Source: Nitrospira sp. (GTDB taxonomy: Bacteria; Nitrospirota; Nitrospiria; Nitrospirales; Nitrospiraceae). From it: 64,000 nucleotides of DNA. Of this stretch, positions 8,799 to 21,312 are shown piece by piece. The notes under the pieces were generated by a model, which was given only the letters and a program-made list of their open reading frames with translations, did not search any database and had not been told where the DNA came from. The position numbers and the translations under genes are program-made. Position 1 is the stretch's first letter. Each line of letters opens with the position of its first letter. The stretch is from contig JAFEBH010000011.1 of NCBI GenBank assembly GCA_018242765.1, positions 396,659 through 460,658 on the forward strand, in the 5' to 3' direction.

Positions 8799-11042
8799 AT
8801 GTCCATGGATCTCGCCAAAAATCTCTATGCCAAGATGCCGGAGGTCTTCGAAAAGGCTCGAAAGAAGTTCGGCCGACCGTTGACGCTGGCAGATAAGATT
8901 CTTGTTTCACACGCCGACAACTTCGATACCCAGAATTGGGAGCGTGGCAAGGCCATGTTGGCGCTGCGTCCTGATCGTGTGGCGATGCAGGATGCTACGG
9001 CCCAGATGGCCGTGCTGCAGTTCATGCAGGCGAACAAGAAGAAGGCTGCGGTGCCGAGCACCATCCACTGCGACCACTTGATCCGTGCTGAAATGGGGTC
9101 GGAGAAGGACTTGATGCGTGCCTTGGATGAGAACAGGGAGGTTTATAACTTTCTGGCTTCAGCGGCCAAGAAATATGGTATCGGTTTTTGGAAACCAGGT
9201 GCAGGGATCATCCACCAGGTGGTCTTAGAAAACTATGCGTTCCCCGGCTGCTTGATCATCGGGACCGATTCGCATACACCGAACGGCGGGGGGTTGGGAG
9301 GCTTGGCGATCGGTGTCGGTGGAGCGGATGCCGGCGAAGTGATGGCCGGTTTGCCTTGGGAAGTGCTCCATCCGAAATTGATCGGGGTGAAGCTCACCGG
9401 TAAGTTAAGTGGGTGGGCGTCTGCAAAAGATGTGATCCTCTATCTCTGTGGCCTGCTCACGGTGAAAGGGGGGACGAATAAGATTGTCGAATACTTTGGT
9501 CCTGGTGCCGAAACGATCAGTGCGACTGGGAAGGGCACAATTTGCAACATGGGTGCTGAGCTTGGTGCTACCACATCGGTCTTCCCCTTCGATCAAAAGA
9601 TGGTCGACTATATGACCATTACAGATCGGGCGGATTTGGCGAAATTGGCCCAGGCGAATAAGGCCTTGCTTGTCGCGGATCCTGAAGTGATGCAGGCTCC
9701 GGAGAAGTATTACGATCAGATCGTTGAAATCGATCTCTCGAAACTGGAGCCGCATGTGGTCGGACCTCATACGCCGGATCTTGCAAGGCCGATTTCGAAG
9801 CTGAAAGCGGAGGCGCAGGAGAAGGGGTATCCGGTCGAATTGAAAGCGGCCTTGATCGGGAGCTGTACCAATTCATCCTACGAAGACATCAGCCGCTCGG
9901 CACATGTGGCACAGCAGGCGTTGAAGGCAGGTTTGAAGGCGAAGGCTTCGTTTCTGATTTCTCCCGGGTCAGAGCGCATCTACCACACGATGAAACGTGA
10001 CGGATTTCTTGAGACGTTCGAGAAGCTCGGCGGCACCGTGCTGTCAAATTCCTGCGGCCCCTGCATCGGTCAGTGGAAGCGTGCGGATGGAGTGAAGGGC
10101 AAGGCGGATTCGATCGTCAGTTCTTTCAACCGGAACTTTCCCGGCAGGAACGATGGTATCAGCGAAACGCTTTCGTTCCTCGCAAGCCCGGAAGTCGTGA
10201 CGGCTTATGCAATCACCGGCGATCTTGGATTCGATCCAGTCAATCAGGCGGTGAAGGGCGCCGACGGCAAGGAATTCAAACTCCAAGCCCCGGTCGGTGA
10301 AGAGTTGCCGGCTAAGGGATTTGCGAAGGGCGAGGAAGGCTACGTGGCCCCAGCGGAAGACGGCTCAGGCTTGAGGGTCGACATTCCGCCGACCAGCGAA
10401 CGGTTACAAGTGTTGCAGCCGTTCCCGAAGTGGGACGGCAAAGATTTCGACAAGCTCCCGCTCTTGATCAAGACCAAGGGTAAGACCACGACCGACCATA
10501 TTTCGCCTGCCGGTCCTTGGCTCAAGTTCCGTGGTCATTTAGATAAGATCAGTGACAACATGTTCCTTGGCGCCAACAGCGCCTATGCGGCAGAGCCGGG
10601 GAAGGGTACGAATGTCCTCACCGGAGAATCGAACCTTACGATCGCGCAGATCGCTCGGGCCTACAAGTCGAAGGGTATTGGATCAATTGTAGTCGGCGAT
10701 GAGAACTATGGTGAGGGCAGCAGCCGAGAGCATGCGGCGATGTCCCCACGGTTCTTGAACGTGCGCGCAGTCATCACCAAGAGCTTCGCGCGCATCCATG
10801 AGACCAATCTCAAGAAGCAGGGAATTTTGCCGTTGACCTTTGCTGATCCGAAGGATTACGACAAGATTGACATGAACGATCGATTGAGCGTCGTGGACTT
10901 GCCGAATCTGGCGCCGGGTAAGCCGGTGACGGTCATTATTCACAAGACGAGCGGCGATGTGAAGATCCAAGCAAACCACAGTATGACGGCACAACAAATC
11001 ACATGGTTTAAGGCCGGTTCTGCGTTGAATGCGCTGAACTAA
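8799..11042 (+). CDS. acn: Aconitate hydratase (mitochondrial-type)
   Basis: A 747-aa aconitase interconverting citrate and isocitrate. The [4Fe-4S] ligands are Cys356 (GSCTNSS) and Cys419/Cys422 (CGPCIGQ). Other landmarks are the substrate-site segment [13 protein letters not shown], the C-terminal swivel domain with DHISPAGPW, and [10 protein letters not shown] near the end. Length and motif spelling fit the mitochondrial/AcnM-like class rather than AcnB. In this cluster it links citrate cleavage to isocitrate formation. It sits 80 bp after aclA and 24 bp before the isocitrate dehydrogenase gene, consistent with one transcript. Confidence 0.93.
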   Translation: MSMDLAKNLYAKMPEVFEKARKKFGRPLTLADKILVSHADNFDTQNWERGKAMLALRPDRVAMQDATAQMAVLQFMQANKKKAAVPSTIHCDHLIRAEMGSEKDLMRALDENREVYNFLASAAKKYGIGFWKPGAGIIHQVVLENYAFPGCLIIGTDSHTPNGGGLGGLAIGVGGADAGEVMAGLPWEVLHPKLIGVKLTGKLSGWASAKDVILYLCGLLTVKGGTNKIVEYFGPGAETISATGKGTICNMGAELGATTSVFPFDQKMVDYMTITDRADLAKLAQANKALLVADPEVMQAPEKYYDQIVEIDLSKLEPHVVGPHTPDLARPISKLKAEAQEKGYPVELKAALIGSCTNSSYEDISRSAHVAQQALKAGLKAKASFLISPGSERIYHTMKRDGFLETFEKLGGTVLSNSCGPCIGQWKRADGVKGKADSIVSSFNRNFPGRNDGISETLSFLASPEVVTAYAITGDLGFDPVNQAVKGADGKEFKLQAPVGEELPAKGFAKGEEGYVAPAEDGSGLRVDIPPTSERLQVLQPFPKWDGKDFDKLPLLIKTKGKTTTDHISPAGPWLKFRGHLDKISDNMFLGANSAYAAEPGKGTNVLTGESNLTIAQIARAYKSKGIGSIVVGDENYGEGSSREHAAMSPRFLNVRAVITKSFARIHETNLKKQGILPLTFADPKDYDKIDMNDRLSVVDLPNLAPGKPVTVIIHKTSGDVKIQANHSMTAQQITWFKAGSALNALN

Positions 11043-13295
<2,253 letters not shown>

Positions 13296-13381
13296 GATAG
13301 AGAGGACAGTGCGTAGTTGTCAGCAATCAGATCAGAAAGATTCTGCGGCTGAAAGCTGAGAGCTGTCAGGGGATTTTGGTC

Positions 13382-14101
13382 ATGGCTACAGAAACCACAG
13401 ACACTCAGAATGTGATCGATCAACCCGAGGTCATGAAGCCTCGGATGGTCACGATTGAGATCGCCGGCAAGAAGGTTGAGGTTCCGGAAGGGATCACGGT
13501 TGTTCGTGCCATGTGGTACGCGGGTATCGATGTCGTGCGGGGCGTGGGCTGTCTGGGCGGGTTCTGTGGGGCCTGTGCGACGTACTATCGGACCAAGGAT
13601 GATCCCAAAGTCCGGACCTGCCTCGCGTGCCAAATGGCAGTGCAGGACGGCATGTCCTTTACGATGATGCCCCCTTTCCCAGCTCGCAAGGCGACCTACG
13701 AGATTCAAACGCTCCAAGATCCGAAGCAAGACCTCTTCAATCTCTATCCTGAAGCCCCGCTGTGCAGGAATTGCAACGCGTGCACCGAGGCCTGCCCACA
13801 GAAGATCGATGTCCGCGAGGGCGTGTGGAAGGCCGTCTTCGGAGACTTCAAGAGCGTCTCCGAGATGTTTATGGATTGCGTCATGTGCGGGATGTGTACG
13901 CCGGTTTGCATTGCCGACATTGCCCCGAATCTCGTGGCACTGTATGTCAGTCGTGCGCAGGGTGCGCATTTCACCGACAAACCGGTGGGGCTTGATACCC
14001 GGATCAAAGAGATTCAAGACGGTACCTATAACGGCGAATGGGCCAGGATTCTGAAGATGAATGAGAAGGAACTGGCCGAACACTGTGCGACGGTGAAATA
14101 G
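13382..14101 (+). CDS. frdB: Fumarate reductase/succinate dehydrogenase iron-sulfur subunit
   Basis: A 239-aa protein with three cysteine-rich sites. A [2Fe-2S] ferredoxin-like site (CLGGFCGAC...CLAC) is followed by two CxxCxxCxxxC motifs (CRNCNACTEACP and CVMCGMCTPVC). This architecture fits FrdB/SdhB or thiol:fumarate reductase B-type subunits that pass electrons to the flavoprotein. The ATG at 13382 is preferred to a TTG two codons upstream. It is followed 73 bp later by the flavoprotein gene. No cytochrome b or membrane-anchor gene is adjacent, so the complex may be soluble or its anchor encoded elsewhere. Confidence 0.85.
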   Translation: MATETTDTQNVIDQPEVMKPRMVTIEIAGKKVEVPEGITVVRAMWYAGIDVVRGVGCLGGFCGACATYYRTKDDPKVRTCLACQMAVQDGMSFTMMPPFPARKATYEIQTLQDPKQDLFNLYPEAPLCRNCNACTEACPQKIDVREGVWKAVFGDFKSVSEMFMDCVMCGMCTPVCIADIAPNLVALYVSRAQGAHFTDKPVGLDTRIKEIQDGTYNGEWARILKMNEKELAEHCATVK

Positions 14102-14174
14102 CCGCGAAGCAATCAGCCGTCAGCTCTCAGCTTCTGAGAGGCGGTTGCTGGATGCTCGCGGCTGAAAGCGACAC

Positions 14175-15758
14175 ATGGACATTCACGCGCTCCAACAGAT
14201 CGTACACAAAACTCGGGATGTCCGTCGTAAGCAGACTATCCCAAAGTTTTCTCCTGCCGACCGGGATCAGTTGATTCACAAGTATCATCCTGACTTTCGT
14301 GCCAGCGCGTACCGACCGATCCGGTTCGGTCCCAATGAAGGTGAGAAAACGGTCGTCGAGTTGGCCACGTTGCTGGAAGGCGACAGCTCGATTCAAGCCG
14401 ATCTGGATCTGGCTCCCCAGTACACGACCGATGTCTTAGTCATCGGCGGTGGTGGAGCTGGTTGCGCAGCCGCCCTGCATGCACATGGGGCCGGTGCGAA
14501 GACCATTCTGGCGACGAAGCTTCGTTTAGGCGATTCCAATAGTGTGATGGCGCAGGGGGGGATGCAGATTTCGGTCGCACCGGAAGATTCACCCGTGACG
14601 CACTTTCTCGATACCCTTAAGGGTGGGCACATGGAGAACGACCATGCCCTGCTCAAGGTGATGGTTGAGGAGGGGCCGGCGATTGCGAAGTGGTTGATCC
14701 AGCTTGGTGTGCTCTTCGATCGACAGGCAGATGGTAACCTGCACGTCAAGAAAGGTGGCGGAAGTTCAAAGCCCCGCCTAGTCACCTGCTCCGACTATAC
14801 CGGCCTTGAGATCATGCGAGTGCTTAAGGACGAGGTGATCAATCAAAAGATTCAACTGCTGGAATTCGCGGCGGCGATCGAACTGCTCAGTGACAATGAC
14901 GGAAATTGTACCGGCGCCATCTTTAAAGATCTCGACAATCAGCGGCATATCGTCGTGGCAGCCAAGTCGGTTATTCTTGCAACGGGTGGGATTGGGCGGC
15001 TCCACATTCAGGGGTTTCCAACGAGCAACCATTATGGGGCCACGGGTGACGGACTGTGTTTGGCCTATCGGATGGGTGCCAAGCTGGCGCATGTCGACAC
15101 GTTCCAGTACCATCCGTCAGGCGCGGTGTACCCCGAACAGCTGATCGGCGCATTAGTCACCGAAGGCATTCGTTCCGAGGGCGGGCACCTCGTCAATGCC
15201 AAGGGCGAACGGTTTGTCAACGAGCTGGATACGCGAGATGTGGTGTCCTCATCGATTATTCGTGAATGCGAGGAAGGCCGTGGGATCAGAACGATGTCGG
15301 GCCGCGTTGGAGTCTGGTTGGATACCCCACTCCTCGATGCCGAACATGGGCCGGGTACGGTCGAAAAGCATTTCCCGGCTATGATGATGCAGTTTGAGCG
15401 GTTTGGTATCGATATCAGCAAGGATCCGGTCTTGATTTATCCGACGCTGCACTATCAGAACGGTGGTGTGAAGATCGATACAAATTCCGAAACCAACGTG
15501 AAGAATCTCTTCGTGGCAGGCGAAGCATCTGGTGGTCTCCACGGCCGGAATCGGTTGATGGGCAATTCCCTGTTGGACCTGATGGTCTATGGGAAACGCT
15601 CTGGTTTAACGGCAGCAAGTCGAATCGGGTCGATGAAGCAGGGCAAGCTCACCGTGAACCATCTCCAGCGGTTTCGGGCTGAAGCGAAGAGGCACGGCAA
15701 TGCCAGTGGCGTTATTTCGCCGATGATCCTGCCGGCGTATACAAGGAAAGTGGGGTGA
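14175..15758 (+). CDS. frdA: Fumarate reductase/succinate dehydrogenase flavoprotein subunit
   Basis: A 527-aa flavoprotein. An N-terminal extension of about 85 residues precedes the FAD dinucleotide motif VLVIGGGGAGCAAALHA. Also present are MAQGGMQIS, the FAD-loop ILATGGIGRLH, the substrate region QYHPSG with TEGIRSEGG, and GLHGRNRLMGNSLLDLMVYGKRSG at the end of the flavin domain. Typical FrdA/SdhA proteins run to about 570-640 residues; here the C-terminal helical domain is cut to roughly 40 residues, as in soluble fumarate reductases. It is expected to reduce fumarate in the rTCA cycle with the preceding iron-sulfur subunit. The stop overlaps the first bases of an inverted repeat. Confidence 0.87.
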   Translation: MDIHALQQIVHKTRDVRRKQTIPKFSPADRDQLIHKYHPDFRASAYRPIRFGPNEGEKTVVELATLLEGDSSIQADLDLAPQYTTDVLVIGGGGAGCAAALHAHGAGAKTILATKLRLGDSNSVMAQGGMQISVAPEDSPVTHFLDTLKGGHMENDHALLKVMVEEGPAIAKWLIQLGVLFDRQADGNLHVKKGGGSSKPRLVTCSDYTGLEIMRVLKDEVINQKIQLLEFAAAIELLSDNDGNCTGAIFKDLDNQRHIVVAAKSVILATGGIGRLHIQGFPTSNHYGATGDGLCLAYRMGAKLAHVDTFQYHPSGAVYPEQLIGALVTEGIRSEGGHLVNAKGERFVNELDTRDVVSSSIIRECEEGRGIRTMSGRVGVWLDTPLLDAEHGPGTVEKHFPAMMMQFERFGIDISKDPVLIYPTLHYQNGGVKIDTNSETNVKNLFVAGEASGGLHGRNRLMGNSLLDLMVYGKRSGLTAASRIGSMKQGKLTVNHLQRFRAEAKRHGNASGVISPMILPAYTRKVG

Positions 15759-15880
15759 GGACGGCGACGGAGCATTTCTCGTGCTCACTCACCGCACACC
15801 CAGAATCAAATCAGATTGTTTGGACATTGGTCGGTGTTCGGTGAATGCGCGTAGTGAGAAACGCCCCGCCACCGTCCTCA
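15757..15880. repeat. Long imperfect inverted repeat, family 1, copy A
   Basis: The left arm (about 15759-15799) and the right arm (about 15837-15879) are complementary over some 41 bases with few mismatches, around a loop of roughly 35 nt. The inner right arm carries the family core GGTGAATGCGCGTAGT. It fills the gap between frdA and sucC. Confidence 0.8.
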
Positions 15881-15898
15881 GGAATGAAGAGGTAAAGA

Positions 15899-17077
15899 AT
15901 GAACGTTCATGAGTTTCAAGCCAAGCAACTCTTTGCCCAGTTTGGTGTGCCCGTGCCGCGAGGAAAGGAAATTACGTCTCCTGAAGCGGCGACCACCTGG
16001 GCCAACGAGCTGAATACTCCCGTCTTTGTCGTGAAGGCGCAGATTCATGCCGGTGGGCGAGGAAAAGCCGGTGGCGTCAAGATCACGAAAGACAAAGGCG
16101 CCGTGGCTGGTTTTGCTAAAGAGTTAATCGGAAAAACCTTAGTGACCCATCAAACAGGACCGAAGGGGCGGCAGGTTCACCGTCTGTTGATGGAAGAAGG
16201 GGCGAACATCGCTAAGGAACTGTATCTTTCGATCCTTGTCGATCGGGATACCGGTTGGCCCACGTTCATTGCCAGCACCGAAGGCGGGATGGAGATCGAA
16301 GAAGTGGCCGCCAAGACCCCTGAAAAGATCATCAAGGAATCGATTGATCCGGCCGTGGGATTTCAAGGATACAACGGGCGGAACATCGCCTTTGCGCTCG
16401 GGCTCCAGAACATCGAGCCGACGGCCATGAATCCATTCATTAAAATGCTGGGAAATCTGTACCGCCTGTTCATGGAGAAGAACTGCGCCCTGGTCGAAAT
16501 CAATCCGCTCATCATCACGAAAGAAAAGACCGTCGTGGCGTTGGACGGTAAAGTCTCGTTCGATGATAACGGCCTCTTCAAGCATGAAGATGTACAAAAG
16601 ATGCGTGACCTGAATGAGGAAGAGCCGTTGGAAATTGAAGCGACGGCGAATAATCTGAACTATGTGAAGCTGGACGGCAATATCGGCTGCATGGTGAACG
16701 GTGCGGGCCTGGCCATGGCCACCATGGACGTCATCAAATTGGCCGGCAGCGAACCGGCGAACTTCTTGGATGTCGGTGGTGGCGCGACGAAGGAGACGGT
16801 CGCAGCCGGGTTCCGAATTCTGCTGAAAGATCCGAACGTGAAAGGCATTTTCATCAACATCTTCGGCGGCATCGTGCGCTGTGAACGCATCGCCCATGGG
16901 GTGATTGAAGCAGCAAAGGAAGTGAAGATTAATGTACCGCTGGTCGTTCGGTTGCAGGGGACGAATGCCGAAGAGGGGCGCAAGCTGTTGGCAGAGTCCG
17001 GATTGAAGCTCGATGTGGCGAACGACTTGTGGGAAGCCGCCCAAAAAATAGTGAAACTGACAGGAAAAGCAGCGTGA
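15899..17077 (+). CDS. sucC: Succinyl-CoA synthetase (ADP/GDP-forming) beta subunit
   Basis: A 392-aa ATP-grasp protein of normal SucC length. It begins [20 protein letters not shown] and includes [16 protein letters not shown] (nucleotide site), [11 protein letters not shown] (metal site), [11 protein letters not shown] and FLDVGGGA, and [16 protein letters not shown] near the C-terminus. It binds nucleotide and succinate; with SucD it converts succinate to succinyl-CoA, the substrate of 2-oxoglutarate:ferredoxin oxidoreductase. A Shine-Dalgarno GAAGAGG lies 8 bases before the ATG. An inverted repeat separates it from frdA, and another from sucD. Confidence 0.95.
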   Translation: MNVHEFQAKQLFAQFGVPVPRGKEITSPEAATTWANELNTPVFVVKAQIHAGGRGKAGGVKITKDKGAVAGFAKELIGKTLVTHQTGPKGRQVHRLLMEEGANIAKELYLSILVDRDTGWPTFIASTEGGMEIEEVAAKTPEKIIKESIDPAVGFQGYNGRNIAFALGLQNIEPTAMNPFIKMLGNLYRLFMEKNCALVEINPLIITKEKTVVALDGKVSFDDNGLFKHEDVQKMRDLNEEEPLEIEATANNLNYVKLDGNIGCMVNGAGLAMATMDVIKLAGSEPANFLDVGGGATKETVAAGFRILLKDPNVKGIFINIFGGIVRCERIAHGVIEAAKEVKINVPLVVRLQGTNAEEGRKLLAESGLKLDVANDLWEAAQKIVKLTGKAA

Positions 17078-17082
17078 GAATT

Positions 17083-17201
17083 GCGAGGCAGCCGAGACGC
17101 CCTTGTGCTCGCGCAACGCGCACCGGGATGGTTCTCAGTATCCTTGCAATGGACGGTGCTCGTTGCATGCGCGCAGTTACGGACGTGCTCGACCACCTCG
17201 C
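17083..17201. repeat. Long imperfect inverted repeat, family 1, copy B
   Basis: Left arm about 17083-17125, right arm about 17155-17201, loop of about 30 nt. The core GTTGCATGCGCGCAGT is in the right arm and GCTCGCGCAACGCGCACC is in the left. The outer arms have a different sequence from the other copies but still pair. It lies between sucC and sucD. Confidence 0.8.
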
Positions 17202-17234
17202 TTGTGTGAGGGAATAGGGAAAAGGAGTCGTATC

Positions 17235-18107
<873 letters not shown>

Positions 18108-18179
18108 TACTCCTAGGCTGCTCTTCCGGTTGGCATCCTCCTCTGTCACACCTTCATCGATGTCATCTCGATGGGATGT

Positions 18180-18205
18180 CCCTCGTCGCTGCTCCGTGAC
18201 GAGGG
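18180..18205 (+). terminator. Stem-loop after sucD, possible terminator
   Basis: CCCTCGTC pairs with GACGAGGG around a 10-nt loop, 73 bp after the sucD stop. There is no immediate T-tract; a short T-run occurs about 15 bp later. Confidence 0.4.
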
Positions 18206-18315
18206 TGTCACGATGGTCATATTTTTCACTGAGTTATTCGATGATGTTCCGGAGTCATAGTAAGAGCGGTTCGTGAGAGAGATTGCCGAAGGTTCCAGCC
18301 ATAGCCAAGTATTCC

Positions 18316-18648
18316 ATCACTACGGCCCTGTCCGATCCGGTATTGGATTTACCGATAGCTCCAATCCGTTTTATCTATTTTCAAAACTGAATGTGGGGTT
18401 GCTACTGTGGGCGCCGTTCGCCCCGACGATGCGAGAAGAGTATCCCCTTCTGATCGCTCGGAAGAGGCGGATCGGTGGAGGCTTATGTCAAGAACTGCAA
18501 CCGCCGAACAGAGGGTTGAGCTGGGTTGCACGAAGACCGGCTCTTCTCGTTTCACTGCACTGACTATCGACGATCGACCAACGGATTTCTGATTGCGCAA
18601 TCTAAATTCGTCGCAGAACATAGCTGCTTTACTGTGGGAGGACGCTGA
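18316..18648 (+). repeat. Duplicated non-coding block upstream of the first beta-barrel gene
   Basis: This 333-bp block is closely matched at 19961-20299, upstream of the second paralogous gene. Short indels, including a one-base indel in the middle (GGAAGAGG versus GGAGAGG), break every reading frame, so it is non-coding. The last ~110 bp are also conserved before the third gene. It probably contains the promoter and a long 5' leader ending in the GGGAGGACGCTGA ribosome binding region. Confidence 0.75.
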
Positions 18649-19539
18649 ATGAACGCGAGAATTTCGGCGGTGATGTGTCTCCTCTGTGCCTTCGGCTATG
18701 CGGATCTCACCAGGGCGGAAGATCCGTACAGCCAACGGGTCGCCGATCCCTATGCGATATCCCCTGATCCTCCAACTATGTCCTCCGGGACGGTCGAACC
18801 CTATCTTTCCTTTATGGCGGGTATAGGAATTCCTCGCAGTACGGATGCCACGTTTTTGGACGGGACTACGCCGTCGGTGGTCGAGAATATCGACTATAAG
18901 ACGAAATTTTCACTCGGTGGCAATCTGGGGGTCTGGTTTCCCACCAGAAACAAGTTGTGGGGGTTCGATCTTGGCGTTGAGCTTACCGGCTTTCTTTGGT
19001 ATCCGGATGTGCATTGCTGTCGGGACAATTATAATCGTGATCCCGCAACGGGTAATGGCACCGCGACGGAGATCCAAGGCCTCTATATCGGCCCCAATTT
19101 CCTAATTCGTTACCCCATGGGTATTTCCGAGGCCTATCCCAACGGGCGGTGGCATCCGTACGTCGGGATCGGCGTCGGCATGCATCAGATGGCGATGAGG
19201 CCAGGTGGGGCTAGGGGACTGAGTGCCTGTTGTGTGCCGGGAGGTAATCTCGATACAAATCCCATTCCCGACCAACGGGATACGACGGTCGGGTTTATGG
19301 GCGTGGGCGGCATCAAGGCACATCTCTTCAAGTACCTGGCTTTTTTTGTGGAGGCGAAGTATCTCCATGCCCACCACGACGGGCTGTTGACGGATCGGTT
19401 TGGGCAGTCCGCGCCCATCGTCTGCTGTGTCTCGGGTCCAGGGGGACTGAACCCTCCAGTTTATAATCCCTATTCATCCACGATCGACACGATCTTGGTA
19501 CATGGGGGCCTGTCACTGCACTTTGATTGGAAGCCGTAG
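18649..19539 (+). CDS. Outer-membrane beta-barrel protein, tandem paralogue 1
   Basis: A 296-aa protein with a signal peptide (MNARISAVMCLLCAFGYADLTRAE). Repeated amphipathic beta strands follow, such as VEPYLSFMAGIGIP, GGNLGVWFPTRNKLWGFDLGVELTG, WHPYVGIGVGMHQ and VGGIKAHLFKYLAFFVEAKY. It ends in SLHFDWKP. The pattern fits a small eight-strand OmpA/OmpW-like barrel in the outer membrane. A double-cysteine loop (CCRDNYNRDP) and further Cys pairs near residues 200 and 260 suggest disulphides. It is the first of three homologous genes in a row. Ligand or function unknown. Confidence 0.8.
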   Translation: MNARISAVMCLLCAFGYADLTRAEDPYSQRVADPYAISPDPPTMSSGTVEPYLSFMAGIGIPRSTDATFLDGTTPSVVENIDYKTKFSLGGNLGVWFPTRNKLWGFDLGVELTGFLWYPDVHCCRDNYNRDPATGNGTATEIQGLYIGPNFLIRYPMGISEAYPNGRWHPYVGIGVGMHQMAMRPGGARGLSACCVPGGNLDTNPIPDQRDTTVGFMGVGGIKAHLFKYLAFFVEAKYLHAHHDGLLTDRFGQSAPIVCCVSGPGGLNPPVYNPYSSTIDTILVHGGLSLHFDWKP

Positions 19540-19558
19540 GCGAGTACGAGAATAGTGA

Positions 19559-19593
19559 CCGCCCATCCCACTAAATGAAAATGGGGTGGGCGG
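19559..19593 (+). terminator. Terminator-like hairpin after beta-barrel gene 1
   Basis: CCGCCCATCCCAC pairs with ATGGGGTGGGCGG around a short A-rich loop, 20 bp after the stop. An almost identical hairpin follows beta-barrel gene 3, so it belongs to the duplicated unit. Confidence 0.65.
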
Positions 19594-19752
19594 TTGCCGG
19601 CCACGTGTGAACGTTCCACCTTTTTTCTAAGTCTCCTTCCAATATCCGAATGCAAAACTTTGGTGAGCCAATGTTCCATCCTGAGCTCATTGAATTAGTG
19701 TGACCAGAAATGGGAAAGGGAGGGCTGATGGGGTTGGAAGGAGAATTTTCTC

Positions 19753-19790
19753 TAGCCACATGATTCATGAGGGTTTCTGCTGCAACTGCC
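19753..19790. repeat. Truncated copy of inverted repeat family 3 (one arm)
   Basis: TAGCCACATGATTCATGAG followed by GGTTTCTGCTGCAACTGCC matches the left arm of the long inverted repeat at 53483-53676. No matching right arm is found nearby, so this looks like a decayed or partial copy. The rest of 19594-19960 holds no gene I can support; its first part resembles the DNA downstream of beta-barrel gene 3. Confidence 0.55.
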
Positions 19791-19960
19791 AAGACGCAAT
19801 TGCGGCCAGCACGTTGCCTGATCCTGAGTTCAAGGTTTCATATTCAAGGCTGTAGACTCCTGGCTTTTGGAAAGCCTGAAACATAACACTCGAAACTGTT
19901 AGCCGAGACACTTCATGCACGCCCCTTCACGAGGTGTGTTGGAGAGAGTCAACTCATCGA

Positions 19961-20299
19961 GTGCCACCGCCCTGTCTGCACGTCAGATGCAGTATTGGAT
20001 TAACCGATAGCTTCAATCCGTTTTATCTATTTTCAAAACTGAACGCGGGGTTGCTACTGTGGGCGCCGTTCGCCCCGACGATGCGAGAAGAGTATCCCCT
20101 TCTGATCGCTCGGAGAGGCGGATCCGTGGAGGCTTATGCCAAGAGCTGTAACAGCCCTAACTGGGCGTCAAGTTGAGTGGTACGAAGACACGCTGGTCTC
20201 ACTTCACCCTACTGACCATCGACATCGACTGACGGGTTTCAGATTGCGCAACCCCAATTCGTTACAGAACATGGGTGCTTTACCGTGGGAGGAGGCTGA
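19961..20299 (+). repeat. Duplicated non-coding block upstream of the second beta-barrel gene
   Basis: Second copy of the block at 18316-18648, including TTTTATCTATTTTCAAAACTG and GGGCGCCGTTCGCCCCGACG. The conservation across some 330 bp of non-coding DNA exceeds what a simple promoter needs. Recent duplication, a structured leader, or both could explain it. Confidence 0.75.
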
Positions 20300-21172
20300 A
20301 TGAACGCGAGAATTTCGGCGATGATGTGTCTCCTCTGTGTCCTCGGCTTTTCGGATCTCACCAGGGCGGAAGATCCGTACAGCCAACGGGTCGCCGATCC
20401 CTATGCTCTCTCGCCTGGTCTCCCGGGCATGTCTTCCGGGACGCTCGAACCCTATTTTTCCGTGATGGCAGGTGTGGCGATTCCGTTCAGTCAGGACGCC
20501 ACGTTTCAGGATGGGACCTTGCCGACCGTGGTTCCGAAGGTCGACTATCAGATGAAACACTCATGGGGGGCCAGCGCGGGAATTTGGTTTCCTACCAGAA
20601 GCAAGTTGGCGGGATTCGATCTCGGCGTGGAGCTCACCGGCTATGTGTGGTATCCGGACGTCGCCTGCTGTCGAGACTTTTTTAATAATGACCCCACAGG
20701 GGCCAATAATGGGGGATTCCCCAATCGCGGCACCACGACGGAAATATCAGGCGTCTATATTGGCCCCAATTTTCTGATTCGCTACCCGATGGCGATTTCC
20801 GAGGCCTATCCCAACGGCCGGTGGCATCCGTACGTCGGGGTCGGCGTGGGCGCGCATCAGTTGGGGATGAAGCCTGGTGGATTTCGAGGAGGGACCCTTA
20901 TGAATGCCGATACCACCCAACGGGATACGACGATCGGGTTTCAGGGCGTGGGCGGCATCAAGGCGCATCTCTTCAAGTACGTAGCGGCGTTTGTGGAGGC
21001 GAAGTACCTCCATGCCCATCACAATGGGCTGTCGTCGGATCGGTTCGCCCAGTCCCCCGATGGCGGTCTACTGATTGGTACACCAGGTCCTTTTGTGAAT
21101 CCCTATTCATCTACGATCAATACGGTCTTTGTGCATGCGGGCTTGGCGATTCACTTTGATTGGAAGCCGTAG
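20300..21172 (+). CDS. Outer-membrane beta-barrel protein, tandem paralogue 2
   Basis: A 290-aa paralogue of the genes on either side, with the same signal peptide (MNARISAMMCLLCVLGFSD) and the shared mature start AEDPYSQRVADPYA. Strands and terminal sequence AIHFDWKP are conserved. Differences cluster in predicted surface loops: the CCRDFFNNDPTG loop is longer and glycine/asparagine rich, and the loop before the last strand lacks the cysteines of paralogue 1. This fits loops diversifying on a fixed barrel. No terminator is obvious before gene 3, 140 bp downstream, so genes 2 and 3 may share transcripts. Confidence 0.8.
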   Translation: MNARISAMMCLLCVLGFSDLTRAEDPYSQRVADPYALSPGLPGMSSGTLEPYFSVMAGVAIPFSQDATFQDGTLPTVVPKVDYQMKHSWGASAGIWFPTRSKLAGFDLGVELTGYVWYPDVACCRDFFNNDPTGANNGGFPNRGTTTEISGVYIGPNFLIRYPMAISEAYPNGRWHPYVGVGVGAHQLGMKPGGFRGGTLMNADTTQRDTTIGFQGVGGIKAHLFKYVAAFVEAKYLHAHHNGLSSDRFAQSPDGGLLIGTPGPFVNPYSSTINTVFVHAGLAIHFDWKP

Positions 21173-21200
21173 GGTTGTGGGTCGAGTTGAGTCATGAGAA

Positions 21201-21312
21201 GACGTCCTCGTCTTGCTTCACTGACCTTCGACGATCGACTGATGGCTCTCAGATTGCGCAACCCACAGTCGTCGCAGAACATGGGTGCTTTACCTTCTTG
21301 GGAGGACGCTGA
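21201..21312 (+). promoter_or_regulatory. Conserved proximal leader before beta-barrel gene 3
   Basis: About 110 bp ending in GGGAGGACGCTGA matches the last third of the blocks before genes 1 and 2, including CAGATTGCGCAACC and CAGAACATGGGTGCTTTAC. Only this proximal part is kept here, so it is the minimal shared 5' region of the family. Confidence 0.6.

Noticed and set aside
16139..17116. Long minus-strand frames opposite sucC, and plus-strand frames such as 47598-48536 opposite the ATP-grasp gene
   Set aside because: They mirror the codon structure of the well-supported genes on the other strand and show no family motifs.
18273..20176. Reading frames in the duplicated upstream blocks (18273-18563 and 19934-20176) encoding a similar peptide
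   Set aside because: Similarity ends at a one-base indel and the frame then diverges, while nucleotide similarity continues. No ribosome binding site precedes either start, so the conservation is at DNA or RNA level.
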